NCBI GenBank assembly: GCA_015068325.1 | Contig: SVKQ01000012.1 | Coordinates: 1-64,000 of the forward strand | Direction: 5' to 3' | Source of the DNA: Oscillospiraceae bacterium | GTDB taxonomy: Bacteria; Bacillota; Clostridia; Oscillospirales; Oscillospiraceae | DNA: 64,000 bases | In this document: positions 27,131-37,302 of the stretch, piece after piece | How positions within the stretch are numbered: the first letter of the stretch is position 1 | How the letters are laid out: each line of letters starts with the position of its first letter | Made by a program: the position numbers and the translations under genes | The notes under the pieces: generated by a model | What the model was told of the DNA's origin: nothing | Databases searched by the model: none | Seen by the model: only the letters and a program-made list of their open reading frames with translations

Positions 27131-28405
27131 ATGAGAAAGTACACGGAGATGACGCGTGAGGAGCGGCTGGAGGAATATGCCGCTGTCAAGGCCGCCTATG
27201 AGGGTCAGAAGGCCTGCGGCCTGAAACTGGACATGTCCCGGGGCAAGCCGGGCCGGGAACAGCTGGATCTGGTGACGGACATGGCCAATGTGCTGCTGCA
27301 GCCGGAGGATTTTGTCTCCGACGGTATCGACAGCCGCAACTACGGCAATGTGGAGGGCCTTCCCGCTGCCCGCCGACTGTTTGCCGACATTCTGGGCTGC
27401 CGGCCGGAGCAGTGCTTTGTGGGCGGCAGCGCCAGCCTGCAGCTGATGTATGATGCCATCGCCAGGGCGTATACGTATGGAGCTCTCCACTCGGAGCGGC
27501 CATGGAGCAAGCTGGACACGGTCAGGTGGATCTGCCCTGCGCCGGGCTATGACCGCCACTTCAAGATCAGCCAGAGCTTCGGCATGGAGATGATCGCCGT
27601 GCCCATGACACCAGACGGCCCTGATATGGACCGGGTGGAGGAACTGGTGAAGGATCCCGCGGTGAAGGGCATGTGGAACGTGCCCAAGTACTCCAACCCC
27701 GAGGGTGTCGTGTACAGCGACGAGACCATCCGCCGCCTGGCATCCATGCAGCCGGCTGCACCCGATTTCATGCTCATGTGGGACAACGCCTACTGCGTCC
27801 ACGAATTCGACGCGCCGTTCCGTCCCTTTGACGACATCCTGAGTCTGTGCGAGCAATACGGCAACGGTGACATGATCTATGAATTCGCCTCCACCTCCAA
27901 GATCACCTTCCCCGGTGCGGGTGTGTCCGTCATGGCTACCAGCGAGGCCAACCTGGCCTATCTGAAGCCCATCATCAATGTGCAGATCATCAGCTATGAC
28001 AAGGTCAACCAGCTGCGCCATGTGAAGTATCTGCAGGATCGGGAACACACGCTGGCGCTGATGCGCCGCCACGCGGAGATCCTGCGGCCCAAGTTCCGGG
28101 CTGTACTGGACGCGCTGGATCGGGAGATCGCTCCGCTGGAGATCGCGGAGTACCGGCGGCCCGTGGGCGGCTACTTTGTCTCCCTCAATGCCATGCCGGG
28201 CACGGCAAAGCGGACGCTGCAGCTGTGTAAGGAGGCGGGCGTCACCATGACCGGCGCCGGCGCCACTTATCCCTACGGCGTAGACCCCAACGACACCAAT
28301 ATCCGTATCGCCCCGTCCCTTCCGCCGGTGGAGGAATTGGAACAGGCGGTGGCTATTTTCTGCAACTGCCTAAAACTCTCCGCCCTGGAAAAGCTGGGCC
28401 TGTAA
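27131..28405 (+). CDS. MocR-type class I aminotransferase
   Basis: KLDMSRGKPGREQLDL...ICPAPGYDRHF...VPKYSNPEGVVYSDET...FASTSKITFPGAGVS PLP-Lys region. Confidence 0.85.
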   Translation: MRKYTEMTREERLEEYAAVKAAYEGQKACGLKLDMSRGKPGREQLDLVTDMANVLLQPEDFVSDGIDSRNYGNVEGLPAARRLFADILGCRPEQCFVGGSASLQLMYDAIARAYTYGALHSERPWSKLDTVRWICPAPGYDRHFKISQSFGMEMIAVPMTPDGPDMDRVEELVKDPAVKGMWNVPKYSNPEGVVYSDETIRRLASMQPAAPDFMLMWDNAYCVHEFDAPFRPFDDILSLCEQYGNGDMIYEFASTSKITFPGAGVSVMATSEANLAYLKPIINVQIISYDKVNQLRHVKYLQDREHTLALMRRHAEILRPKFRAVLDALDREIAPLEIAEYRRPVGGYFVSLNAMPGTAKRTLQLCKEAGVTMTGAGATYPYGVDPNDTNIRIAPSLPPVEELEQAVAIFCNCLKLSALEKLGL

Positions 28406-28425
28406 CAGCCGTCTGTCATATACAT

Positions 28426-28455
28426 ATCGCCCCGGGCATATGCCCGGGGCGATTC
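28426..28455 (+). terminator. Terminator
   Basis: ATCGCCCCGGGCATATGCCCGGGGCGAT perfect palindrome followed by TCTTT. Confidence 0.7.
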
Positions 28456-28613
28456 TTTGGCATGGACTGAGGCAGCGTCTCAAATATATTGCCAATTGCG
28501 CAAAAAACGTTTTTTGATGGGTTTGTTGACGATCCGGATAGTATACTGCAGGCACAGGATTCAATCTAATCGGCAACAGAACCAAGGGGGGCAATAAAAG
28601 TAACAAAAACAGC

Positions 28614-28642
28614 TTGCACGTAACAGGGGAATATGGTAAAAT
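28614..28642 (+). promoter_or_regulatory. Promoter of ugpC-like gene
   Basis: TTGCAC-N17-TAAAAT. Confidence 0.5.
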
Positions 28643-28830
28643 AGACTATCTTATTCCCACCGAAGCTGTCACTCCACTTTATGACGGGCTCCGGCAATCA
28701 AAAAAGGAGGAACAAGTGTCCGCTGTGGCTGGCGGTGCGGCAGCGTGGAGACCTGTCGTAATGCGGTGCGCCCTTGGCGGCGGCCGTGAGATTGCTCCTT
28801 GCGGAGGCAGAGCAGTTACAGCCGGGAAGT

Positions 28831-29997
28831 ATGGCAAAAGTTGTCCTGAAGAACCTGAAGAAAGTCTACCCCAACACCGAGCGAAAAAAGAAACCCAAGA
28901 ACGGCGAACCCGAGAAAAAGACAAACCTGCAGATCACTGAAGAGGGCGTTGTGGCGGTCCAGGAGTTCAACCTGGAGATCGCTGACAAGGAGTTCATCGT
29001 GCTGGTGGGTCCCTCCGGCTGCGGCAAGTCCACGACGCTGCGGATGATCGCGGGCCTGGAGGACATCAGCGACGGCGAGCTGTGGATCGGCGACAAGCTG
29101 ATGAATGACGTGGAGCCCAAGGACCGCGACATCGCCATGGTTTTCCAAAGCTACGCACTGTATCCCCATATGACTGTGTTTGATAACATGGCCTTTTCCC
29201 TGAAACTGAAGAAAACGCCCAAGGAGGAGATCGACCGGCGTGTGCGGGAGGCAGCGGAGATCCTGGACATCACTCAGTATCTGGACCGCAAGCCCAAGGC
29301 ACTCTCCGGCGGCCAGCGTCAGCGCGTGGCCATCGGCCGCGCCATCGTCCGCAACCCCGCCGTGTTTCTGATGGACGAGCCCCTCTCCAATCTGGACGCC
29401 AAGCTGCGCAACCAGATGCGCGCCGAGATCATCAAGCTGCGCGAGCGGATCGACACCACCTTTGTCTATGTGACACACGATCAGACCGAGGCCATGACGC
29501 TGGGCGACCGGATCGTCATCATGAAGGACGGCTTCATCCAGCAGATCGGCACGCCCCAGGAGGTTTTCGATCACCCTGCCAACCTGTTCGTGGCCGGGTT
29601 CATCGGCACGCCGCAGATGAATCTGTTCGATGCCCGTCTGCGCAAGGCGGAGGGCCGGTACATCGTGGACATCGGCGGCATCAGCGTGGAGCTGAGTGAG
29701 GAGAAGCAGACCCGTCTGGCTGCCAACGATGTAGCGGAGCAGGACGTGGTGCTGGGCGTGCGCCCGGACCACATGATGCTCTGCGAGAACGGCATCAAGG
29801 GCAAGGTGGATGTCAGCGAGATGATGGGCTCCAGCGTACACCTGCACATCACCGCCGAGGGGCGTGACGTGATCGTTATCGTGCCCACCAACGGAGCCGC
29901 TGCCAGCTTTCCCATGGGCAGCGAGGTCAATCTGACCTTCGGCGGTAATGTGGCCCACGTGTTTTCCAAGGAGACAGAGAAAAATCTGGAGTGGTAA
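28831..29997 (+). CDS. Sugar ABC transporter ATP-binding protein, UgpC/MsmK type
   Basis: LVGPSGCGKSTTLRMIAGLED, LSGGQRQRVAIGRAIVRNPAVFLMDEPLSNLDAKLR, TOBE-like C-terminus; stand-alone (no permease neighbours). Confidence 0.88.
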   Translation: MAKVVLKNLKKVYPNTERKKKPKNGEPEKKTNLQITEEGVVAVQEFNLEIADKEFIVLVGPSGCGKSTTLRMIAGLEDISDGELWIGDKLMNDVEPKDRDIAMVFQSYALYPHMTVFDNMAFSLKLKKTPKEEIDRRVREAAEILDITQYLDRKPKALSGGQRQRVAIGRAIVRNPAVFLMDEPLSNLDAKLRNQMRAEIIKLRERIDTTFVYVTHDQTEAMTLGDRIVIMKDGFIQQIGTPQEVFDHPANLFVAGFIGTPQMNLFDARLRKAEGRYIVDIGGISVELSEEKQTRLAANDVAEQDVVLGVRPDHMMLCENGIKGKVDVSEMMGSSVHLHITAEGRDVIVIVPTNGAAASFPMGSEVNLTFGGNVAHVFSKETEKNLEW

Positions 29998-30209
29998 GTT
30001 CCCTGTTCCCGTGCCGGAGCAGCGGAGGGTGCCGACCCGACTCGTCCTCCGGCACGGATATCCGCGCAAACGACCTGTAAATCGAGAAAGCAGCAACCGT
30101 AAGCGGGATGGAACTATGTGTCATTTGCGCATATTTGTTTTCGTCGTTTTTAATAATCTACCATACTGAAGAACTGTCATTTTTATAGAAAAGCGCGGCG
30201 CATTTTTCG

Positions 30210-30238
30210 TTGCCAATCCCGCGGAAAAAAGCTATAAT
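30210..30238 (+). promoter_or_regulatory. Promoter upstream of I9-like gene / subtilase
   Basis: TTGCCA-N17-TATAAT. Confidence 0.6.
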
Positions 30239-30350
30239 TATGATACTGTGGATGTCAGTGTGGAGGAAAATGCCGCGGTGTCCTTTTCTGCTTTTCTCAC
30301 AAAAAGGAGGGCAGGGCCCGGCGGCAGCGGACGCAAAGGAGCAAAGCACA

Positions 30351-30679
30351 TGAAGCGGCCGAAGATCCGCGTGGCGATCAAGCTGCGTGAGCCCAGCGTG
30401 GCCGAAGCAGGCTACCGGATACCCACCGGCGGCAACAGAGAGGCTGAGGCCTACCGGGCCGGGTTGGAGCGCCGGCAGGCGGAGGTGGCCGCACAGATCG
30501 AATCGCTGACCGGTGAGCCGCTGGATGTGGTGCGCCGCGTTACGTTGATGGCCAACGTCATCTCCGCCAATGTGGACCGGAGCGAGTTGGATCTGATCCG
30601 TTCGATACCTGGTGTGGTGAGCGTCAGGCCCGAAAGACTCTACAGGCCGCCGCCCCCGCCGAGAGGAGCGGACAAGTGA
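30351..30679 (+). CDS. Free-standing subtilisin propeptide (inhibitor I9)-like protein
   Basis: EAYRAGLERRQAEVAAQIESLTGEPLDVVRRVTLMANVISANVDRSELDLIRSIPGVVSVRPERLYRPP aligns with the adjacent subtilase propeptide MAYRQTLRRQQASVTASIERVTGSKLDVKWNLTLAANAISANVRYGDIAAIEKLSGVRSVVLENQYEPY; no signal peptide. Confidence 0.7.
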
Positions 30680-30835
30680 GGCGTACGCCATATACTGCTA
30701 TAAACGCACGAAAACCGAGCGGAGAGGAAGGTCTCCTCCGCAGCTCTTACAGAGAGCATCACACAAAAAATAATGTGGAAACACTTTGTTTTGAGCAGTA
30801 TCCCCCATTTTGTTAGACCAGAGGAGGAAAGAAGA

Positions 30836-33800
30836 ATGAGAAAAACCCTGAGAAAGTTCCTTTCCCTGCTGCTGGCCTTGTCAATGGTCGCATCCTTCAC
30901 CGTAACAGGATGGGCCGTCGGCACGACTGACAGCACCGGCAAGTCCGGTGTGGAACTGGAACTGGAAGAGCTCGATCCCGGTACGCTGAATGTACCCCGG
31001 TTGGGCGAGGTGGGCGATGAGGAGCCGGCAGAGGAACCCCCTGCCTATGGACTCAACGATATCGTCCGCGTCTCCATCTTCCTGGATAAGCCCGCTACCT
31101 TGGATATGGGCTATTCCACCCAGAACATCGCAGCCAACCGCAGCGCGATGGCCTATCGCCAGACGCTGCGCCGCCAGCAGGCCAGCGTGACCGCCAGCAT
31201 TGAGCGCGTCACCGGCAGCAAGCTGGACGTCAAGTGGAACCTGACGCTGGCCGCCAACGCCATCTCCGCCAACGTGCGGTACGGTGACATCGCGGCCATC
31301 GAGAAGCTCAGCGGCGTCAGGAGCGTTGTGCTGGAGAATCAGTACGAGCCCTACCGCAACACGACCGCCCGGCCCGACACGGCTGTGACGACTGAGTACA
31401 TGGTGGGCGCTACTGAGTCCTGGGCCGCCGGCTACACCGGTGCCGGCAGCCGCGTGGCCATCATTGACACCGGTCTGGACACCGAGCACCAGTCCTTCAA
31501 CGCCGACGCGTTTGACTACGCGCTGGCCGAGGATGCTGAGAAGGCCGGCAAGACCGTGGCCGACTACAACCTGCTGGATGCTGACGGCATCACTGCCGTG
31601 GCCGGCGAACTGAACGCCAGTGTCACTGCCAGCCGGGCGTATCTGACCACCAAGATCCCCTATGCCTATAACTATGTGGACGGCAACTACACCGTCAACC
31701 ACATGAGCGACAGACAGGGCGAGCACGGCTCCCACGTGGCCGGTATCGCCACCGGCAACCGTTACATCAAGGATGGCAGCGAGTATGTGGATGCCGCCAC
31801 CAGCGTGTTCGCGGTAGGCGTGGCCCCTGACGCTCAGGTCATGGTCATGAAGGTGTTCGGCGCCGGCGGCGGTGCCTACGATTCCGATTACTTTGCCGCT
31901 ATCGAGGACGCCATCGTGCTGAAGGCCGACTCTGTCAATCTGTCCCTGGGCTCCTCCGTGGCCGGCTTCAGCCTGGCCGGTGAGTACCAGACCATCATGG
32001 ACGGCCTGGTCACCAGCGGCACCGTGGTGGGCATGTCCGCCGGCAACAACTCCAGTTGGGGCACCAACAGCGATTACGGCGCCCTGTTCGGCGAGGACGT
32101 GGGCTTCCAGACCGGCGGCAGCCCCGGCTCCTTCACCAACAGCTTGACCATCGCCTCTGCTGACAACGTCGGCGCCGTCGGCATGCCCGTGATCTTCAAC
32201 GGCAGCCAGAGCGTGTTCTACACCGAGACTGAGTCCACCGGCGCGGCCATGAAGTCCATCGGCGGCACCTATGACTACGTCTATATCGACGGCATCGGCG
32301 ATACAGCCGAGTATGCCGCCGTCAATCCCGAGATCTCCCTGGAGGGCAAGATCGTCATCGTCAACCGCGGCAGCCTGAGCTTCGTTGAGAAGGGCAACAA
32401 CCTGATCAGCTACAAGCCCGCGGCTCTGATGATTGCCAACAACCAGGCCGGCACCATCAACATGGCGCTGGACGATTACACCGGCACCTTCCCCATGGTG
32501 TCCTTCCTGCTGTCCGACGCCATCGCCCTGAAGGATGCCTCCGCCAGCCAGACCATCGGTGACTATACCGTCTACACCGGTACTGCTGAGGTCACCGATA
32601 CCCTGCAGGGCGGCGCCAGCTCCGACCGTTCCGAGGCACAGCTCTCCAGTTTTAGCTCTTTCGGCGTGCCCGGTTCCCTGGTCCTGAAACCCGAGCTGAC
32701 CACCCCCGGCGGCAACATCTGGTCCGTCAACGGCGCGCACCTGAATGAGAACACCGGCGCGCAGGAGGCTACCGATCACGCCACTTATGAGAGCATGAGC
32801 GGCACCTCCATGGCCGCGCCCCATGCCAACGGCATGGCTGCGGTCGTGGCCCAGTACATCCGCGAGAACGGCCTGGCCAAGTGGACGGACGGCAACGCCC
32901 GCACGCTGATTAACAGCCTGCTGATGTCCACCGCCACCCCCATGACCGATGCGGACGGCTACTATCTGTCCGTCCTGGGTCAGGGCGCCGGCCTCGGCAG
33001 CGCGTTCCTGGCTATCCAGGCCAAATCCTTCATCACCATGAATGAGGACGCCACCGCCTCCTATGCCGACGGCAAGGTCAAGGTGGAGCTGGGCGACGAT
33101 CCCGATCGCACCGGTGCTTACAGCTATTCTTTCAACATCACCAATATGAGTGATCAGGACCTGACCTATGAGTTGGGTACCGATATGTTCACCCAGTACC
33201 TCTATCAGGGCGTCTATCTGCTGGAGGATACCGACGATCTGGATGCCACCGTGTCCTATGTCTGGGGCGAGGCCGAGGGTGAGCAGCATGACGTGAACAA
33301 GGACGGTACTACCGACACTGCCGATGCCCAGGCCATCCTGGATTATCTGACCGGCAAGGTCGATGCGGCTGATTTGGATCTGGCCGCCGGCGACATGGAC
33401 GAGGACGAGGCCTACACCTCCTACGACGCCCACCTGCTGCTGGCGTGGCTGGAGGATCAGGTCCCCGCTGACGGCTATGTAGTGCCCGCCGGCGAGACCG
33501 TCACCGTCACTGTCAACATCCAGCTGAATGACGTGGAGGCCGTGAGCGAGCTCTATCCCAACGGCTTCTATGTGGAAGGCTACACCTACGTCACCTGCAC
33601 CTCTGTCACCGACGAGGGCGAGAAGCTGGACGTGGAGCACAGCATCCCCATCATGGGCTTCTGCGGCTCCTGGACCGATCCCAATATGTTCGACCGCAGC
33701 ACTGCTGTGGACGCGGCCTACAGCTACTTCCCCACCTACTTCGCGGACAACGAGGGCAAGGCCGGCCTGAACCTGAAGTACAGCAGCGGCCGCAAGGTCG

Positions 33801-36800
33801 TGTTCGCCGGCAACCCCTATATTGTGGAGGATGAGTTCCCCGCTGACCGCCTGGCCATCAGCAACGGTACCACCATGCAGGGCTTCAGCTACGGCCTGCT
33901 CCGCAACGCCGCTACCGTGGGCTATGTGATCCAGGTGGACGGCAAGGCCGCGGCCACCGGCGGCCTGGCTCAGAATCAGTACGCTCCCTATTACTATCCC
34001 GCCCAGAGCGCCTGGCAGGGCACCGGCCTGAAGAGCACCGCCATCAACAAGGAAGTCTCCACGCTGGGCTTGGAGGAAGGTGACCAGTTCACCGTGGGTC
34101 TGTACGCCGTACCTGAGTATTACGGCATGCAGCTCTCCGGCGGAACCACCGGCAACCTGACCGCCGATCAGCTGAGCAAGCTGGTCACCGAGGGCGGCTT
34201 GGGCGAAGGCGCCGGCATGGCCTACACCTTCACCATCGACGACACCACGCCCGAGATCCTGTCCGCTGAGCGCGATGGCGACAATATCACCATCTCCGCC
34301 AAGGACGACCGCTACATCGCCTACATCGGCGTGATGGATGTGGCCGGCACCGTTTCCTATGTGGGCGTCACGCCCGAGCAGACCGAGCCCGGCCAGACCG
34401 TGGAAGAGACCTTTGCGCTGGATGCCGAGACCATGGGCAACGGCGTGGCCGTGTTCGTGGGCGACTATGCCGGCAACGAGACGGCCATGTTCGTCCGCCT
34501 GGCTGACGGCCCCATCACCACCAAGACCACCGTCTGGATGCTGACCGACACTCTGGAGGCCGGCAAGGAGTACATCATCTCCGACGCCAACGCCGCCGGT
34601 GAGGGTCATGTCCTGAACAGCCAGGGCACCGACTACTACACCAACAGCCAGACCGTCACCATCGTGAGTGATGCGAAGGGCACCTACATCCCGGAGGACG
34701 CGGTGCAGAATTCCTTCGTCTGGACCTCCGCCAGTGGCATCACCTTCACCAACAAGAACGACGGCGGTGCGTTGGGCTACAACAGCCTGAACTACCCCTT
34801 CGTATCCTGGTCCGATCCCGGTTATGCCGACAGCTTCACCTATAGCAACAACCAATTGCGGGTGACACGTGCCCAGTACATGAACTACAGCGGTGGCTAC
34901 TTTATGTACAGCGGGACCGCTGGCAACATCTACCTGTACACCCCCACCACTATTGAGGAAGAGCTTGATCCCGACAACGTCTCCAGCGTCACGCTGACGC
35001 CGTCCGCCATCACTCTGATCCTGGGTGTGGAGGAAAGCCTCAAGCTGGCGGCCGATGTACAGCCCATGGTGGTGGCCGACAAGAGCCTGACCTGGACCAC
35101 CTCTGACGCTGGTGTCGTCACCGTGGATGCCAACGGCGTGATCACCGCGGTCGCCAAGGGTACTGCTACCGTCACCGCCACCTCCAACCAGAATCCCGCC
35201 GTGTCCGGCACCTGCGTGGTCAACGTCACCGACGCCAACCCGATGGATGCTGTGGTCTACGGCCAGGTGGCCTTCAGCGCCGATGACATCCAGTTCGCCG
35301 CCATCGACCTGAACGATATGTCCACCACCAAGGACGGCGAGGCGTTCAGCGCCTTCTACGGCGGCGGCCGCAGCGGCAACTACGTCTACGGCAACGACGA
35401 GGACAACGATTTCCACCGTTTCGACATCACCAATGACTACGCTTACGACAGCGACGCCCACTTCAGCATCGTGGCCGACTACGCCATGCTGGATGCGGCC
35501 AGCATCCCGGCCTTCACGCTGACCGAGAGCACCACCGACGAGGAGACCGGCGAGACCACCGTCACCGCGGAGGTCGAATCTATCTTCGACGTACTGTGCG
35601 TGTCCCCCGCCGGCTATTTGGAACTGCTGGATGTCGAGGAGACGAGCCTCAGCTACTTTGACGTCGCCGGTACCTTCGGTGCCGCACCCGTGGCCATGGC
35701 CTTTACTGGTCTCAGCAACGACCAGGCCACCGGCCAGCTCCAGTACCTGTACTACTATGTGATGGATGCGGCCGGCGTGCTGTGGATCGTCCGTCTGGCT
35801 CCTGAGATCGCCGATGGCGAGGTCGACTTCGGTATGGCCTCCGGCAAGGTAGGCCAGATCAACGTGATCACCATGAACGAGGACACCGCCGCCTACTCCA
35901 TGGCGTATGCCTACTATCAGACCGGTGCCGACAGCATCTTCATCGCCGACAACAACAACCAGAGCATCTGGTATGTGGATCTCTCCGATGCGGAGGCCAC
36001 CAGCTTCGACGCCACCTATGTGGGCCGCGTGGACGGTGCCACCAACCTGTCCTCCCTGTACAACGACGACTTTGACTCCGTCGCCGAACTGTCTGCCGAG
36101 CAGGTCCAGAGCCTGAACAGCAAGCTGAGCGGCACCACCGTCAAGGCTGTTTCCGCCGATGCCCAGAGGGGCCAGCGTCCCACTCCTGCCGGCGGTCTGA
36201 ACGCCGTGACCGGAACCACCCGGACCGCGCCTGTCGCCCGTCCTCTGGATACCGTGATCAGCGACACCGATGACAACAACAATGCCACCGTCACCATCAG
36301 CGCTGCGGCTACCAACGGCCTGTACAGCTTCACCTATGATGCTGACGCCGTGACCTTCGTCAGCGCCGACGCCAATGTGGACTTCTGGTCCTACAACGAC
36401 GCCGAGGGTACCGTCAAGGTTGCCTTCGCCGCTGCCAAGGAGGTTGACGCGGAGATCGAGCTGACCTTCACCGCCAAGAGCTGCGAGGACAGCGAGATCA
36501 CCAGCCAGACGCTGGAGCAGGGCGAGGCCCTGACGCCTGAGGATCCCCAGACGCTGACCGTGACCGGCCTGGGCCACGATTGGGGTGAGCCCACTTGGGA
36601 GTGGGCCGAGGATTACGCCACCGCCACCGCCACCTTCGTGTGCAGCCGTTGCGGCGAGACCGTGACCCTGGATGCTGAGGTGACCAGCGAGACCGACGAG
36701 CTGGGCAATACCACCTACACCGCTACCGTTACCGGCCCGGATGACAAGCAGTACACCGACACCCAGGTCGTCGAGGCCACCGGCTTCAAAATCATTGTGG

Positions 36801-37219
36801 ATGACAAGACCAATGGTGCTGCTGCCACCGATCTGGTTGCCGACAAGCTCTACAGCGGCGATGTCACCTTCACCGTGACCGCCGACTCCGCCTGCCTGGT
36901 AGCCCTGGTCAAGGGTGAGAGCGAGTACGAGGCCCTGACCTGCACTGATGTCGACGGTGCCAAGACCTTTACCGTCACCGTTTCTGACGCTGACGTGACC
37001 GTGGTCATCGTCTTCAAGGGCGATGCGGATCTGGACGGCACTGTGGTTGCCAAGGACGCCACCTTGGTCAAGCAGGTCGCCGTGGGCAACAAGGCCTTCG
37101 AGACCGATGCCGCTCTGCAGGCGCTGGTGGCTGACGTCACCGGTGACGGTGCAATCACCGCCAAGGACGGCACAAAGCTGTCCCAGGTCGTCACCGGTAT
37201 GAGCTCCCTGAATTGGTAA
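30836..37219 (+). CDS. Giant secreted S8 (subtilisin-like) peptidase with I9 propeptide, Big2-like domain and two dockerin-like modules
   Basis: Signal peptide MRKTLRKFLSLLLALSMVASFTVTGWA; catalytic AIIDTGLD, HGSHVAGI, SGTSMAAPHANG; dockerin-like DVNKDGTTDTADAQAILDYL...GDMDEDEAYTSYDAHLLLAWL and C-terminal GDADLDGTVVAKDATLVKQV...ADVTGDGAITAKDGTKLSQVV; Big2-like VTLTPSAITLILGVEESLKLAADV. Confidence 0.9.
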   Translation: MRKTLRKFLSLLLALSMVASFTVTGWAVGTTDSTGKSGVELELEELDPGTLNVPRLGEVGDEEPAEEPPAYGLNDIVRVSIFLDKPATLDMGYSTQNIAANRSAMAYRQTLRRQQASVTASIERVTGSKLDVKWNLTLAANAISANVRYGDIAAIEKLSGVRSVVLENQYEPYRNTTARPDTAVTTEYMVGATESWAAGYTGAGSRVAIIDTGLDTEHQSFNADAFDYALAEDAEKAGKTVADYNLLDADGITAVAGELNASVTASRAYLTTKIPYAYNYVDGNYTVNHMSDRQGEHGSHVAGIATGNRYIKDGSEYVDAATSVFAVGVAPDAQVMVMKVFGAGGGAYDSDYFAAIEDAIVLKADSVNLSLGSSVAGFSLAGEYQTIMDGLVTSGTVVGMSAGNNSSWGTNSDYGALFGEDVGFQTGGSPGSFTNSLTIASADNVGAVGMPVIFNGSQSVFYTETESTGAAMKSIGGTYDYVYIDGIGDTAEYAAVNPEISLEGKIVIVNRGSLSFVEKGNNLISYKPAALMIANNQAGTINMALDDYTGTFPMVSFLLSDAIALKDASASQTIGDYTVYTGTAEVTDTLQGGASSDRSEAQLSSFSSFGVPGSLVLKPELTTPGGNIWSVNGAHLNENTGAQEATDHATYESMSGTSMAAPHANGMAAVVAQYIRENGLAKWTDGNARTLINSLLMSTATPMTDADGYYLSVLGQGAGLGSAFLAIQAKSFITMNEDATASYADGKVKVELGDDPDRTGAYSYSFNITNMSDQDLTYELGTDMFTQYLYQGVYLLEDTDDLDATVSYVWGEAEGEQHDVNKDGTTDTADAQAILDYLTGKVDAADLDLAAGDMDEDEAYTSYDAHLLLAWLEDQVPADGYVVPAGETVTVTVNIQLNDVEAVSELYPNGFYVEGYTYVTCTSVTDEGEKLDVEHSIPIMGFCGSWTDPNMFDRSTAVDAAYSYFPTYFADNEGKAGLNLKYSSGRKVVFAGNPYIVEDEFPADRLAISNGTTMQGFSYGLLRNAATVGYVIQVDGKAAATGGLAQNQYAPYYYPAQSAWQGTGLKSTAINKEVSTLGLEEGDQFTVGLYAVPEYYGMQLSGGTTGNLTADQLSKLVTEGGLGEGAGMAYTFTIDDTTPEILSAERDGDNITISAKDDRYIAYIGVMDVAGTVSYVGVTPEQTEPGQTVEETFALDAETMGNGVAVFVGDYAGNETAMFVRLADGPITTKTTVWMLTDTLEAGKEYIISDANAAGEGHVLNSQGTDYYTNSQTVTIVSDAKGTYIPEDAVQNSFVWTSASGITFTNKNDGGALGYNSLNYPFVSWSDPGYADSFTYSNNQLRVTRAQYMNYSGGYFMYSGTAGNIYLYTPTTIEEELDPDNVSSVTLTPSAITLILGVEESLKLAADVQPMVVADKSLTWTTSDAGVVTVDANGVITAVAKGTATVTATSNQNPAVSGTCVVNVTDANPMDAVVYGQVAFSADDIQFAAIDLNDMSTTKDGEAFSAFYGGGRSGNYVYGNDEDNDFHRFDITNDYAYDSDAHFSIVADYAMLDAASIPAFTLTESTTDEETGETTVTAEVESIFDVLCVSPAGYLELLDVEETSLSYFDVAGTFGAAPVAMAFTGLSNDQATGQLQYLYYYVMDAAGVLWIVRLAPEIADGEVDFGMASGKVGQINVITMNEDTAAYSMAYAYYQTGADSIFIADNNNQSIWYVDLSDAEATSFDATYVGRVDGATNLSSLYNDDFDSVAELSAEQVQSLNSKLSGTTVKAVSADAQRGQRPTPAGGLNAVTGTTRTAPVARPLDTVISDTDDNNNATVTISAAATNGLYSFTYDADAVTFVSADANVDFWSYNDAEGTVKVAFAAAKEVDAEIELTFTAKSCEDSEITSQTLEQGEALTPEDPQTLTVTGLGHDWGEPTWEWAEDYATATATFVCSRCGETVTLDAEVTSETDELGNTTYTATVTGPDDKQYTDTQVVEATGFKIIVDDKTNGAAATDLVADKLYSGDVTFTVTADSACLVALVKGESEYEALTCTDVDGAKTFTVTVSDADVTVVIVFKGDADLDGTVVAKDATLVKQVAVGNKAFETDAALQALVADVTGDGAITAKDGTKLSQVVTGMSSLNW

Positions 37220-37302
37220 CCGGAACCTCCCCGGACCGCCGCATGGGCGGTCCGGGGACCCCGAAGTCCCTTTAAATCTCTACGTAAAAAAGGAGAGCAG
37301 CT

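Noticed and set aside
30881-36577. 1898-aa minus-strand ORF opposite the subtilase
   Set aside because: Shadow ORF from high GC codon usage; composition is low-complexity (GGG/HHVV-rich), and the plus strand encodes a clear S8 peptidase with signal peptide and catalytic motifs.
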